DNA of 64,000 nt. It comes from Lientehia sp934351765 (GTDB taxonomy: Bacteria > Bacillota > Clostridia > Lachnospirales > Lachnospiraceae). The position numbers and the translations under genes are program-made. Under the pieces are notes generated by a model. That model was not told the origin of the DNA. It searched no databases and saw only the letters and a program-made list of their open reading frames with translations. Of this stretch, positions 7,451 to 15,693 are shown in pieces; position 1 is the stretch's first letter, and each line of letters begins with the position of its first letter. The stretch covers positions 1-64,000 of the forward strand of contig NZ_JBQKGG010000001.1 of assembly GCF_052118925.1 (NCBI RefSeq), in the 5' to 3' direction.

Positions 7451-8257
7451 TTGGCGTATGAAATTTTAAGGCAGATGCTGGCGGAAAGCCGGAGGATCAT
7501 GGTATTAAGCGGTATGGGGATGATCCGGGAATCAGGGATCTCTTATTTTCGGGATGAACCGTATGCGTACCAGATTGAGGCAAGATATGGATATTCGCCG
7601 GAGGATTTTTTAAGTGCAGCGTTTTATGCCAGCCGTCCCGGATCGTTTTATAAATTTTACAAGGAAGAGGTCCTGAAGCTTCGTTATGATGCAAAGCCGA
7701 ATGTCGCGCATAAGGCACTGGCAAGACTGGAACAACAGAAAGAAGCGGAAGGCGGAAGGGTGGCGATCGCGACACGAAGCATCAGCGGACTTCATCAGAA
7801 AGCAGGATGCAAAAACGTGATCGAGCTGTGCGGAAATCTGTTCCGGAATACCTGTACACGGTGCGGAAAAAAGTTTCCGCCGGAATATATTATGCAGTCT
7901 AAAGGAATTCCTCACTGTGATAAATGTCAGAGTGCAATCCGTCCGGGAATTCTCCTTGCCGGAGAAATGCTGGACAATGGCCTGGTGACCAGAGTGGCGG
8001 AAGAGACAGAGACCGCAGATATGCTTCTGGTAGTCGGTACCCATCTGGATGCGTACATGACAAAGCGGTTTCGTCAGTATTATACGGGAGATCGGCTGGT
8101 GCTTATCACGGATGAACATCATCCCACCGATTATGAGGCCAATCTGGTGATCTATGAGCGGGTGTCCGATGTGCTTCCGAAGGTGATTCCGGAAGTGAGC
8201 CGACAGGAGAACAAGACGGATAAAAAGCAAAAGAACGATCACTGTGCGGACCGGTAA
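7451..8257 (+). CDS. Sirtuin-fold (SIR2 family) protein with altered catalytic motifs
   Basis: A 268-residue protein whose order of motifs is that of SIR2 NAD-dependent deacylases: SGMGMIRESGISYFR (20-34), TRSISGLHQKAG (108-119), ELCGNLFRNTCTRCGK (125-140) and VVGTHLDAYM (194-203). The zinc-binding Cys pairs (135/138 and 156/159) are intact. Key catalytic positions are not canonical: GAGxS is GMGMI, TQNID is TRSIS, and the catalytic His of ELHGS is Cys127. The ordinary NAD-dependent deacetylase reaction is therefore doubtful. It may bind NAD or ADP-ribose without turnover, or use another chemistry. The start is TTG, supported by AGAGGTGAT 7 bases before it; no in-frame ATG fits. The open frame is long and clean, so it is not a decaying pseudogene. 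Confidence 0.78.
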   Translation: MAYEILRQMLAESRRIMVLSGMGMIRESGISYFRDEPYAYQIEARYGYSPEDFLSAAFYASRPGSFYKFYKEEVLKLRYDAKPNVAHKALARLEQQKEAEGGRVAIATRSISGLHQKAGCKNVIELCGNLFRNTCTRCGKKFPPEYIMQSKGIPHCDKCQSAIRPGILLAGEMLDNGLVTRVAEETETADMLLVVGTHLDAYMTKRFRQYYTGDRLVLITDEHHPTDYEANLVIYERVSDVLPKVIPEVSRQENKTDKKQKNDHCADR

Positions 8258-8314
8258 GGATCATACATATAGTGAGTTTGCGGAAAGGATAACAAAGAAA
8301 AGAGGATATCTATC

Positions 8315-9766
8315 ATGGGAAAAGTAAGAACAAGATTTGCACCCAGTCCCACAGGCCGGATGCATGTTGGAAATTTAAGAACAGCGCTGTATGCATATCT
8401 GATCGCCAAGCATGAGGGCGGCGATTTTCTGCTGCGGATCGAGGACACTGACCAGGAGCGGTTCGTGGACGGTGCACTGGAGATCATTTACCGGACGCTG
8501 GAAAAGACCGGTTTAATTCATGACGAAGGACCGGATAAGGATGGCGGCTGCGGTCCCTATGTGCAGAGTGAGCGACAGGCTCAGGGCTTATACTTGAAGT
8601 ATGCCAAGGAGCTGATCGAAAAGGGAGAGGCTTATTACTGCTTCTGCGATAAGGAGCGTCTGGAGTCCTTAAAGAAGGAGGTAGCCGGAAAAGAAATCGT
8701 GGTATACGACAAGCATTGTCTTCATCTGTCCAAAGAGGAGATTGAGGAGAAGCTGGCAGCAGGCGTGCCTTATGTGATCCGTCAGAACAACCCTACTGAG
8801 GGCACGACTACATTCTCCGATGAAATTTACGGAGATATCACCGTCAACAATGATGAGCTGGATGACATGATCCTGATCAAGTCTGACGGTTATCCGACGT
8901 ATAACTTCGCAAACGTGGTGGATGATCATCTCATGGGAATCACCCATGTGGTAAGAGGAAACGAATATCTGTCCTCCTCCCCGAAATATACCAGACTGTA
9001 TAACGCCTTTGGCTGGGAAGAGCCGGTTTATGTACACTGCCCGCTGATCACGGATGAGACTCATAAGAAATTAAGTAAGCGGAGCGGCCATTCCTCCTTC
9101 GAGGACCTGATCGATCAGGGATTTGTGACGGAGGCCGTGGTCAATTATGTGGCACTTCTTGGCTGGTGTCCGGAGGATAACCGGGAAATCTTCTCTCTGG
9201 AGGAGCTGGTAAAGGTCTTTGATTATCATCATATGAGCAAGTCCCCGGCGGTGTTTGATATCCAGAAGTTAAAGTGGATGAACGGAGAATACGTAAAGGC
9301 CATGGACTTTGAGAAGTTCTATGAGCTGGCTGAGCCGTATTTGAAGAAGGTTATCACAAAGGATCTGGATCTGAAGAAGATCGCAGCCATGGTAAAGACC
9401 AGAATCGAGATTTTCCCCGATATCGAGGAGCTTGTGGACTTTTTCGAGGAACTTCCCGAGTATGATCCGGCGATGTATACCCATAAGAAAATGAAGACCA
9501 ACAGCGAGACCTCTCTGGCAGTGTTAAAGGAGCTCCTTCCGATCCTGGAAGCACAGGAGGATTACACCAATGATGCTCTTTACGGACTGCTTCAGGGCTA
9601 TGCCAAAGAGAATGGCTATAAGAACGGCTATGTGCTGTGGCCGGTACGGACGGCTGTTTCCGGAAAGCAGATGACGCCTGCCGGAGCAACGGAGATCATG
9701 GAGATCCTCGGGAAAGAGGAGACTCTGAACCGGATCCGAAAGGGAATCGAGCTGTTAAGCAATTAG
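8315..9766 (+). CDS. gltX: Glutamyl-tRNA synthetase
   Basis: A 483-residue class I aminoacyl-tRNA synthetase. It shows FAPSPTGRMHVGNLRTAL (8-25), which contains the HIGH-type motif, and KLSKRSGH near residue 252, the KMSKS-type motif, followed by the helical anticodon-binding C-terminus. It charges tRNA-Glu and, in organisms using GatCAB, also tRNA-Gln. Length is typical. Codon use is regular and the start has AAAGAAAAGAGGATATC upstream. Confidence 0.95.
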   Translation: MGKVRTRFAPSPTGRMHVGNLRTALYAYLIAKHEGGDFLLRIEDTDQERFVDGALEIIYRTLEKTGLIHDEGPDKDGGCGPYVQSERQAQGLYLKYAKELIEKGEAYYCFCDKERLESLKKEVAGKEIVVYDKHCLHLSKEEIEEKLAAGVPYVIRQNNPTEGTTTFSDEIYGDITVNNDELDDMILIKSDGYPTYNFANVVDDHLMGITHVVRGNEYLSSSPKYTRLYNAFGWEEPVYVHCPLITDETHKKLSKRSGHSSFEDLIDQGFVTEAVVNYVALLGWCPEDNREIFSLEELVKVFDYHHMSKSPAVFDIQKLKWMNGEYVKAMDFEKFYELAEPYLKKVITKDLDLKKIAAMVKTRIEIFPDIEELVDFFEELPEYDPAMYTHKKMKTNSETSLAVLKELLPILEAQEDYTNDALYGLLQGYAKENGYKNGYVLWPVRTAVSGKQMTPAGATEIMEILGKEETLNRIRKGIELLSN

Positions 9767-9820
9767 ATCCGGAATGTACAGAAGCATGTGTGGATCTGAT
9801 AGAAAGTAAATGAGCTGCGA

Positions 9821-11737
9821 ATGAGTCTGAATCAATCTCAGAAAATGGCAGTCTGCCATAAAGACGGGCCGGCGCTTGTTCTTGCCGGTCCCGGTTCCGG
9901 AAAAACCATGGTGATCACTCACCGGATCAAGGAATTGATCGATACATACGGAGCCGCCCCCGGCGAGATCCTGGTGATCACCTTCACCAGGGCCGCGGCG
10001 GCGGAGATGAAAACACGGTTTGACGCACTGATGGGCGGCAGAAGACTGCCGGTGACCTTCGGTACGTTTCATTCCGTGTATTTCCGTATTCTTAAATATG
10101 CCTATCATTATGATGCGTCCCAGATCATCGGTGAGGAGGCGCGGCTGAGGCTGCTGTCAGAGGAGCTTTCCGACCTGGAGCCGACCATGGCGGAGGAGTC
10201 CATTGATGTCCTCCAGGAGATCCTGGGAGAGATCAGCTCTGTCAAAAATGATATGCTTTCGCTGGAGCATTACTATGCCAAAAGCTGTTCGGCGGAGGTG
10301 TTTTCCAGACTGTTTCAGGCATATGAAAAACGGCTTCGGAAGGAAAATGTCATTGATTTCGATGACATGCTCATGCTCTGCTATGAGCTGTTCAAGGCCA
10401 GACCTGACATTCTGGGCGGCTGGCAGAGAAAATATAAATACATTCTCTGCGATGAGTTTCAGGACATCAACCGGCTCCAGTATGAGATTTTAAAGCTGCT
10501 GGCCCTTCCGGAAAACAACCTGTTTATTGTGGGCGATGATGACCAGGCCATTTATCGGTTCCGCGGAGCAAGACCGGAGCTGATGCTGGGATTTCCCAGG
10601 GAGTTTCGGGAAGCAAAGCAGTATCTGCTGGGAATCAATTACCGCTGCCCCGATCCGGTCATTAAGGCAGCGGGAAATCTGATTGCCTGTAATCACATGC
10701 GGTTTCAAAAGGAAATCAGCGGAACGAAGAAGTCCGGAGGACCGGTGATTCTGGGAACCTTTCCGGCGCAGGCAGAGGAAAATAAACGGATCATCGACCA
10801 TATCCGGGCATATCATGATGCGGGGATTCCCTATGAGGAGATGGCCGTGCTGGTCCGCATCAATACGGGAGCCCGTTCGCTGGCCGGAAAGCTGATGGAA
10901 TACAATATTCCGTTCCAGACAAGGGACATGGTTCCCAGCCTCTATACGCACTGGATCTGCGGAGATCTGACAGCCTATCTGCGGGCGGCCATGGGAGAGC
11001 AGACCAGGGATCAGCTTCTTCGGATCATTAACAAGCCCTGCCGTTATATTGCCAGAAGCGCGTTCCTCGGCGGAGAGACGACACTGGATCAGCTGGAGGC
11101 CATGTATGAGGAAAAGCCATGGATTGCCAGAAGAGTGGCTCAGCTTTCGGAGGATTTAAAGATTCTGTCCAGACGTTCCCCCTATGAGGCGGTCACTTAT
11201 ATCCGGAAGCAGATCGGGTATGACGACTATCTCCGGGAATATGCGAAGGAGCGGAACCTTACGGAGACGGAGCTTTCCACGGTGCTGGAGGAGCTTCATG
11301 CGGATGCCGGGGAGCATCAGACGGCTCTTTCCTGGTTTTCCCATATGGAGCGGTATAAGCAGGAGATGAAGCGGCAGCAGGAGAAGCAGGGCCGGGAGGG
11401 AACGGGAGTGGTTCTTTCCACCATGCACCGGGCGAAGGGGCTGGAATACCGGATCGTGTTTCTGCCGGACGCCAATGAGGGCGTGATCCCCTATGAGAAG
11501 GCAGAGGGCGCGGCCGACCTGGAGGAGGAGCGGCGCCTGTTTTATGTGGCTATGACGAGAGCTGCGGAAAAGCTTCATATTTATTCGGTAAAGGAGCTGT
11601 ACGGACGGGCATCGGCGGCCAGCCGGTTTGTCCGGGAACTGAAGGGAACAAACGGAAATAACGGGAACAAAAGCCGGAGCGAAACAGCAAAAAGACCGGC
11701 AGTTACCGGAAAACCTGAACAAAAAGGAGAGTTGTGA
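9821..11737 (+). CDS. UvrD/PcrA-family superfamily 1 DNA helicase (short form)
   Basis: A 638-residue ATP-dependent 3'-5' helicase. It begins almost directly with the Q-motif (LNQSQKMAV) and Walker A GPGSGKT (23-29). Further motifs are DEFQDINRLQYEIL (Walker B), GDDDQAIYRFRGA, the GINYRCP segment and the C-terminal STMHRAKGLEYRIVFLPDANEG with VAMTRAAEKLHIY. It is about 100 residues shorter than PcrA and lacks the usual C-terminal extension. A repair or recombination role is likely; the exact subfamily is open. Its TGA is directly followed by the TTG start of the next gene, so the two are translationally linked. Confidence 0.88.
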   Translation: MSLNQSQKMAVCHKDGPALVLAGPGSGKTMVITHRIKELIDTYGAAPGEILVITFTRAAAAEMKTRFDALMGGRRLPVTFGTFHSVYFRILKYAYHYDASQIIGEEARLRLLSEELSDLEPTMAEESIDVLQEILGEISSVKNDMLSLEHYYAKSCSAEVFSRLFQAYEKRLRKENVIDFDDMLMLCYELFKARPDILGGWQRKYKYILCDEFQDINRLQYEILKLLALPENNLFIVGDDDQAIYRFRGARPELMLGFPREFREAKQYLLGINYRCPDPVIKAAGNLIACNHMRFQKEISGTKKSGGPVILGTFPAQAEENKRIIDHIRAYHDAGIPYEEMAVLVRINTGARSLAGKLMEYNIPFQTRDMVPSLYTHWICGDLTAYLRAAMGEQTRDQLLRIINKPCRYIARSAFLGGETTLDQLEAMYEEKPWIARRVAQLSEDLKILSRRSPYEAVTYIRKQIGYDDYLREYAKERNLTETELSTVLEELHADAGEHQTALSWFSHMERYKQEMKRQQEKQGREGTGVVLSTMHRAKGLEYRIVFLPDANEGVIPYEKAEGAADLEEERRLFYVAMTRAAEKLHIYSVKELYGRASAASRFVRELKGTNGNNGNKSRSETAKRPAVTGKPEQKGEL

Positions 11738-12586
11738 TTGGAATTGTTATTTGATGCACTGGCAGACGGAATACTGGATACGGCGAAAATGGTTCCGTTT
11801 TTATTCATTGCCTTTCTGATCCTGGAGGCGGTGGAGCATTATTCGGAAAAGCACCGGGACGGACTGATGAAAAAGATCGGCGGAGCAGGACCATTCATTG
11901 GCGGACTGCTTGGCTGCTTTCCGCAGTGCGGGTTTTCCGTGGCAGCGGCAAACCTTTATTCCGGCGGCGTGATCACGCTGGGGACCATGATCGCTGTGTT
12001 TCTGGCAACCTCGGATGAGGCGGTGCTTCTGCTTCTGGGAAATCCCGGACAGGGCGGGACCGTTTTAAAGCTGATCCTCTGCAAGGCGGTGATCGGCGTG
12101 CTCCTGGGCTATGCGGTGGATCTGATCTTTCGGCATAGTACCATGGATCACTGCCATCTGGGCGAGATCTGCGAGGACTGCGGCTGCGAAAAGGAACACA
12201 GCATTGGAAAGGCGGCACTGCATCATACCATTGAGATCACGCTGTATCTGCTCCTGGTGAACTGTGTCCTGAATGTGATTCTGGAATTTGTCGGGATTGC
12301 GAAGCTTTCCCGGTATCTGTTAAAGGATTCCCTGCTCCAGCCGGTCCTGGCATCAGTCATCGGCCTGATCCCCAACTGCGGGGCGTCGGTGGCGTTGACC
12401 GAATTATATCTGGAGGGCGTGTTGAGCTTCGGTTCGGTCATTGCCGGACTTCTTTCCGGTGCCGGTGTGGGGCTGGCGGTATTATTTAAGGTCAATAAGC
12501 ATAAGAAAGAAAATCTGAAGATCGTCGGGATCCTGCTGGTATGTGCGATCCTGCCGGGGATCCTGCTGCAGATTGTCGGATTATAA
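11738..12586 (+). CDS. Predicted 10-TM heavy-metal exporter (ArsP_2-like / putative manganese transporter)
   Basis: A 282-residue polytopic membrane protein with an internal duplication. The first half carries GCFPQCGFSVAAANLYSGG (about 52-70) and the second GLIPNCGASVALTELYLEG, each with a Pro-x-Cys-Gly core inside a membrane segment. Between the halves lies a Cys/His-rich loop (HCHLGEICEDCGCEKEH) that could bind metal. This pattern fits the PF11449 family, annotated as a putative arsenic or manganese exporter; the substrate is unproven. The start is TTG, directly after the helicase stop, with AAAGGAG about 9 bases upstream. Coupling to a helicase gene has no obvious functional reason. Confidence 0.75.
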   Translation: MELLFDALADGILDTAKMVPFLFIAFLILEAVEHYSEKHRDGLMKKIGGAGPFIGGLLGCFPQCGFSVAAANLYSGGVITLGTMIAVFLATSDEAVLLLLGNPGQGGTVLKLILCKAVIGVLLGYAVDLIFRHSTMDHCHLGEICEDCGCEKEHSIGKAALHHTIEITLYLLLVNCVLNVILEFVGIAKLSRYLLKDSLLQPVLASVIGLIPNCGASVALTELYLEGVLSFGSVIAGLLSGAGVGLAVLFKVNKHKKENLKIVGILLVCAILPGILLQIVGL

Positions 12587-12600
12587 CAAAGAGGAAGCCT

Positions 12601-13305
12601 ATGGCGCAGAACAGACAAAGCTACAGAAGAAAATCAAAGAAACCGGCGGCAGCGGTAATTCTTGCCGTTTTAGCGGTTCTGAGTCTTGTGATATGGTTTC
12701 GGAACCGTGCGAAGCCGGCGGTATCCGCCGAATGGGCAGGAACCACCGGAGAGGGGAAAACTTATACCACAAACGCAGACGGAACAAGGACCATCAACTG
12801 GGATTTCATTATGGTGCCGGACTGGATCGAACGGGATCTGATCCCGGTGAATCCCTATTCCCGCTCGGGGAAGCTTTTGTCTTCCATTGATGGAATTGTG
12901 GTTCATTACACAGCCAATCCGGGAACCACGGCGAAGCAGAACCGGAATTATTTTGCCGGACTGGCAGATGGAAGCGGAACATCGGCGTCCAGCCATTTTA
13001 TTATTGATACAGACGGGACGATCCTTCAGTGCGTACCCATGAGCGAGATTGCCTATGCGTCCAATGACCGGAACCGCGATACCTTATCCATTGAATGCTG
13101 TCATGAGGACGAAAGCGGGAAGTTTACGAAGGAAACGTATCAGTCCCTGGTAAAGCTTACTGCATGGCTCTGCGATACATACGGACTGGAAACCGATCAG
13201 GTGATCCGCCATTATGATGTGACCGGAAAGCTCTGCCCGAAATATTATGTGGAGCATGAGGATAAGTGGGATACACTGAAAAAAGACATTGAAAAAGCCA
13301 GATAA
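12601..13305 (+). CDS. N-acetylmuramoyl-L-alanine amidase, membrane-anchored (Amidase_2 family)
   Basis: A 234-residue protein with a basic N-terminus, one transmembrane segment (about 16-33), a spacer and a zinc-dependent Amidase_2 domain. Visible zinc and active-site positions include the His of VVHYTANPG (about 102) and RHYDVTGKLCP near the C-terminus. The domain splits the bond between muramic acid and the stem peptide outside the membrane. I placed the start at 12601 (GAGGAAGCCT upstream, basic N-terminus followed by a hydrophobic anchor) rather than at 12541, which would overlap the exporter gene. It is last in the helicase-exporter-amidase run and is followed by a terminator. Confidence 0.86.
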   Translation: MAQNRQSYRRKSKKPAAAVILAVLAVLSLVIWFRNRAKPAVSAEWAGTTGEGKTYTTNADGTRTINWDFIMVPDWIERDLIPVNPYSRSGKLLSSIDGIVVHYTANPGTTAKQNRNYFAGLADGSGTSASSHFIIDTDGTILQCVPMSEIAYASNDRNRDTLSIECCHEDESGKFTKETYQSLVKLTAWLCDTYGLETDQVIRHYDVTGKLCPKYYVEHEDKWDTLKKDIEKAR

Positions 13306-13321
13306 CAACGGGAATTGTTTG

Positions 13322-13370
13322 AAAAGTCGGGAAGCTTGTACTTATGTGAGTACAGTTCTTGACTTTTTTT
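13322..13370 (+). terminator. Terminator after the amidase gene, overlapping the next promoter
   Basis: AAAAGTC...GTAC pairs with GTAC...GACTTTT through an interrupted stem and ends in TTTTTTT. The right arm of the stem (TTGACT) is also the -35 of the promoter for the ECF gene. Confidence 0.6.
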
Positions 13371-13387
13371 CTCGTTCTGGTTATACT
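13359..13387 (+). promoter_or_regulatory. Promoter for the ECF S-component gene
   Basis: TTGACT, a 17-bp spacer, TATACT. A transcript would start near 13394 and carry a leader of about 70 bases containing a small stem (ATTCCGC with GGCGGA). I recognise no known riboswitch in it. Confidence 0.6.
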
Positions 13388-13462
13388 GCAACCGTCACTT
13401 GTAAACGCATTGTATCCCGATTCCGCAAAGGCGGACAGGGAACAGTAGCAGGAGGAGAAAAA

Positions 13463-14083
13463 ATGAATACTTCGGCAAAAACCCGAAACATGGTACTGAC
13501 TGCGGTCATTGCAGCCATTATCATCCTGATGGCCTTCGTTCCTTACGTTGGCTATATCAATCTTGTGGTGATCAAAGCCACTCTGATCCATGTACCCGTC
13601 ATTATCGGATCCGTGATCCTCGGACCGAAAAAGGGCGCGTTCCTTGGATTCATCTTTGGGCTGACCAGCCTGATCAACAACACCTTTAATCCCAGTTTAC
13701 TATCCTTTGCATTTTCCCCCTTTTATTCCGGAGGAAACTTCTGGAGCCTTGTGATCTGCTTCATACCCCGGATCCTGGTGGGCGTCGTTCCTTATTTTGT
13801 ATTTAAGGGACTGATGAAGCTTGGAAATAATAAAAAACCCATGGAATATGTGGCCCTTCCCGTGGCCGGAGCCATTGGTGCGGTGGTAAACACCCTGCTG
13901 GTCATGAATCTGATCTATTTCTGCTTTGCAGGTCAGTTTGCGGCGGTGAAGAACATTGCTCTGAGTGCGGTTTATGATGTGATCATCGGTATTATTTTTG
14001 CAAACGGTGTTCCCGAAGCCATTGTGGGCGCGGTGCTGACCCTGGCGCTTGGAAAGGTGCTTCTGCACTTCAATCATCAGTAA
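13463..14083 (+). CDS. ECF transporter substrate-binding (S) component
   Basis: A 206-residue membrane protein with about six hydrophobic segments. Typical S-component features are seen: the early TAVIAAIIILMAFVP helix, GYINLVVIKATLIHVPVIIGS, then LGPKKGAFLGFIFGLTSL, a small-residue helix that in this superfamily packs against the EcfT coupling protein. The EcfA/A'/T energising subunits are not nearby, as expected for group II ECF systems. The substrate (a vitamin such as pantothenate or folate) cannot be decided. The start at 13463 has AGGAGGAGAAAAA right before it; an earlier in-frame ATG at 13289 would overlap the amidase and adds a non-family N-terminus. Confidence 0.82.
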   Translation: MNTSAKTRNMVLTAVIAAIIILMAFVPYVGYINLVVIKATLIHVPVIIGSVILGPKKGAFLGFIFGLTSLINNTFNPSLLSFAFSPFYSGGNFWSLVICFIPRILVGVVPYFVFKGLMKLGNNKKPMEYVALPVAGAIGAVVNTLLVMNLIYFCFAGQFAAVKNIALSAVYDVIIGIIFANGVPEAIVGAVLTLALGKVLLHFNHQ

Positions 14084-14139
14084 CGGCAGCAGGACATCTG
14101 TTTTTAGAAAACGCATACAGAAATTCGGAAACGGAACGG

Positions 14140-14205
14140 AAAATCCCTTGCAGCTTCCGGAATCGCTTGGATGAGAGGCGGTCCGGAGCTGTGAAGGGAT
14201 TTTTA
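14140..14205. terminator. Strong terminator after the ECF gene
   Basis: AAAATCCCTT with an inner GCAGCTTCCGG pairs with CCGGAGCTG and AAGGGATTTTT, a stem of about 20 bp with small bulges. Both flanks are suited to work in either direction. Confidence 0.85.
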
Positions 14206-14212
14206 AAATGGA

Positions 14213-14241
14213 ATGACAAACGAAGGATTTTCCGGTATACT
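14213..14241 (+). promoter_or_regulatory. Promoter for rlmH
   Basis: ATGACA, a 17-bp spacer, TATACT, directly downstream of the strong terminator. Five of six matches in each box. Confidence 0.65.
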
Positions 14242-14275
14242 ACGAGGAGTGAGCAGTGAAGGAGGAGGAAGTTCT

Positions 14276-14755
14276 TTGAAGATAACGGTTCTTGCCGTGG
14301 GAAAGGTAAAGGAAAAATTTTATGTGCAGGCCATCGCCGAGTATGCAAAGCGTCTTGGCCGGTACTGTAAGCTGGAGATCATTGAGGTGGCGGATGAGAA
14401 AACCCCGGATGGTGCCGGAGAAGCTGTCTGCCGGAAGATCAGGGAAAAAGAGGGAGAACGGCTTCTTGCCCATATTCGGGACGGCATGTATGTGACGGCC
14501 CTTGCCATCGAGGGGAAAGAACGGACCTCTGAGGAGCTGGCGGCCAGGCTGGATTTCCTTACGGTACGCGGCGAAAGCCATCTGGCATTTGTCATCGGCG
14601 GTTCACTGGGCCTTTCGGAGGAGGTCATGGCACGGGCAGATGAAGCGCTGAGCTTTTCCAGAATGACCTTTCCCCACCAGCTCATGCGGGTGATCCTGTT
14701 AGAACAGATTTACCGGAGCTTCCGGATCTTAAAGGGAGAGCCGTATCACAAATAG
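14276..14755 (+). CDS. rlmH: 23S rRNA (pseudouridine-1915 N3) methyltransferase RlmH
   Basis: A 159-residue SPOUT-family methyltransferase, exactly the common RlmH length. It shows the start KITVLAVGKVKEKFY, the SAM-binding knot segment VIGGSLGLSEEV and the C-terminal SFSRMTFPHQLMRVILLEQIYRSFRI with GEPYHK. It methylates pseudouridine 1915 of 23S rRNA on assembled 70S ribosomes. The start is TTG at 14276 with GGAGGAGG 7 bases before it. A longer frame from 14213 exists, but it would begin inside the promoter. Confidence 0.93.
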   Translation: MKITVLAVGKVKEKFYVQAIAEYAKRLGRYCKLEIIEVADEKTPDGAGEAVCRKIREKEGERLLAHIRDGMYVTALAIEGKERTSEELAARLDFLTVRGESHLAFVIGGSLGLSEEVMARADEALSFSRMTFPHQLMRVILLEQIYRSFRILKGEPYHK

Positions 14756-14779
14756 AAAAAGAGAAAAGAGGACACAACT

Positions 14780-15010
14780 ATGGTAAATCCGGCACAGCTG
14801 ATGAAGCTGATGGGAATGAAAAAGAAATTTTCCGATACGCATCCGAAGTTTGCGGCGTTCTGGAATGATATGCTGGCAGGCGGCGTGGAGGCAGGAACGA
14901 TTCTTGAGATTACCGTGACCAGACCCGGAAAAGAGCCGGTAACGGCCAATATGAAGGTTCAGCCTTCCGATCTGGAGATGATCCAGGATCTGAAAAATAT
15001 GGGAAAATAA
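14780..15010 (+). CDS. Conserved small protein of unknown function
   Basis: A 76-residue soluble protein beginning MVNPAQLMKLMGMKKKF. It ends in a predicted beta-rich half (GTILEITVTRPGKEPVTANM) and a helix (SDLEMIQDLKNMGK). It has no signal peptide, membrane segment or metal motif. It follows rlmH by 24 bp with an AAAGAGG site, so it is probably in the same transcript. I know of no function. The codon use is normal and the frame is framed by a ribosome site and stop, so I regard it as real. Confidence 0.65.
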   Translation: MVNPAQLMKLMGMKKKFSDTHPKFAAFWNDMLAGGVEAGTILEITVTRPGKEPVTANMKVQPSDLEMIQDLKNMGK

Positions 15011-15024
15011 AAGAAAAAATTCAG

Positions 15025-15053
15025 TTGTCACCACTCTTTCTCTGCGTTATAAT
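15025..15053 (+). promoter_or_regulatory. Promoter for the DUF4854-like lipoprotein
   Basis: TTGTCA, a 17-bp spacer, perfect TATAAT; an AAAGAGGAG ribosome site lies about 20 bp downstream. Confidence 0.7.
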
Positions 15054-15088
15054 GGGAACGCAGATTTAAAGAAAAGAGGAGAATAGCA

Positions 15089-15607
15089 ATGAGAAAAACC
15101 ATGAAAACCATGATCTGCACGACTGCGGCGGTTCTGATGATGAGCCTGGCAGCCTGCGGTGGATCAAAGACAGAGACAACAAAGGCGGCAGAGACCACCG
15201 CGGAGGCAGAAACAACGGAAGAAACTCTTGCAGAAACAACCGAGACGGGGGACACAAGCCCGACCATCGTAGAAGGAAAGTTTGCTTCGGTTGCCGAGTT
15301 TGCAGCGTCTGATGCAGTCCAGAGCCAGTTATCTTCTCTGAAGGAATCCCTTTCCGCCAGCGGAATGGACATCAGCATCAGCGGAGAGGACAATAAGTTA
15401 ATTTATACTTATACATATTCTCAGAATGTGGATACCAGCCAGATGGCGGACACCTTAAAAAACGCCATGGCTTCCCAGGCTGATACCTTCAAGAATGTGG
15501 CTTCCAGCATCAAGGCTGCTGTTGAAGTGGAGAATCCGGTTGTGGTTGTCCGCTATCTGAATGCAGACGGAAGCGAGATCTATTCGGAAGAGTTTGCGGC
15601 AGAATAA
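15089..15607 (+). CDS. Secreted lipoprotein with a DUF4854-like domain
   Basis: A 172-residue lipoprotein. The lipobox LAAC (Cys23) follows a short basic and hydrophobic signal. A Thr/Glu-rich linker of about 40 residues (repeated ETTE and AETT units) leads to a globular domain with FASVAEFAASDAVQSQL, LIYTYTYSQNVDTSQM and a final VVVRYLNADGSEIYSEEF. This domain resembles DUF4854, found in small lipoproteins of gut Clostridia. The protein should sit on the outer face of the membrane; its function is unknown. It has its own promoter and a strong terminator, so it is a single-gene unit. Confidence 0.72.
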   Translation: MRKTMKTMICTTAAVLMMSLAACGGSKTETTKAAETTAEAETTEETLAETTETGDTSPTIVEGKFASVAEFAASDAVQSQLSSLKESLSASGMDISISGEDNKLIYTYTYSQNVDTSQMADTLKNAMASQADTFKNVASSIKAAVEVENPVVVVRYLNADGSEIYSEEFAAE

Positions 15608-15619
15608 AAAATCTAAAGG

Positions 15620-15669
15620 AAACGGGTCCTGTTCAGACAGAAAGCATGTCGGACAGGGCCTGTTTTTTT
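15620..15669 (+). terminator. Terminator after the lipoprotein gene
   Basis: ACGGGTCCTGTTCAGACA pairs with TGTCGGACAGGGCCTGT, a long stem with small bulges, then TTTTTTT. The T-tract runs straight into the palindromic repeat at 15667. Confidence 0.85.
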
Positions 15670-15693
15670 CATAGGAAAGTTTGTCCTATGAAA
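15667..15693. repeat. Dispersed palindromic repeat, copy 2 (intact)
   Basis: Perfect 10-bp arms TTTCATAGGA and TCCTATGAAA around AAGTTTG, followed by TAAAAAA. A further half-site (CTTTCATAGGAAAT) lies at 15704-15717. Like the other copies it directly follows a terminator T-tract. Confidence 0.75.

Noticed and set aside
7451..8257. Calling the sirtuin-like gene a pseudogene
   Set aside because: The frame is full length, the zinc site is intact, it has a promoter-like box and a ribosome site; the altered motifs are better read as divergence.
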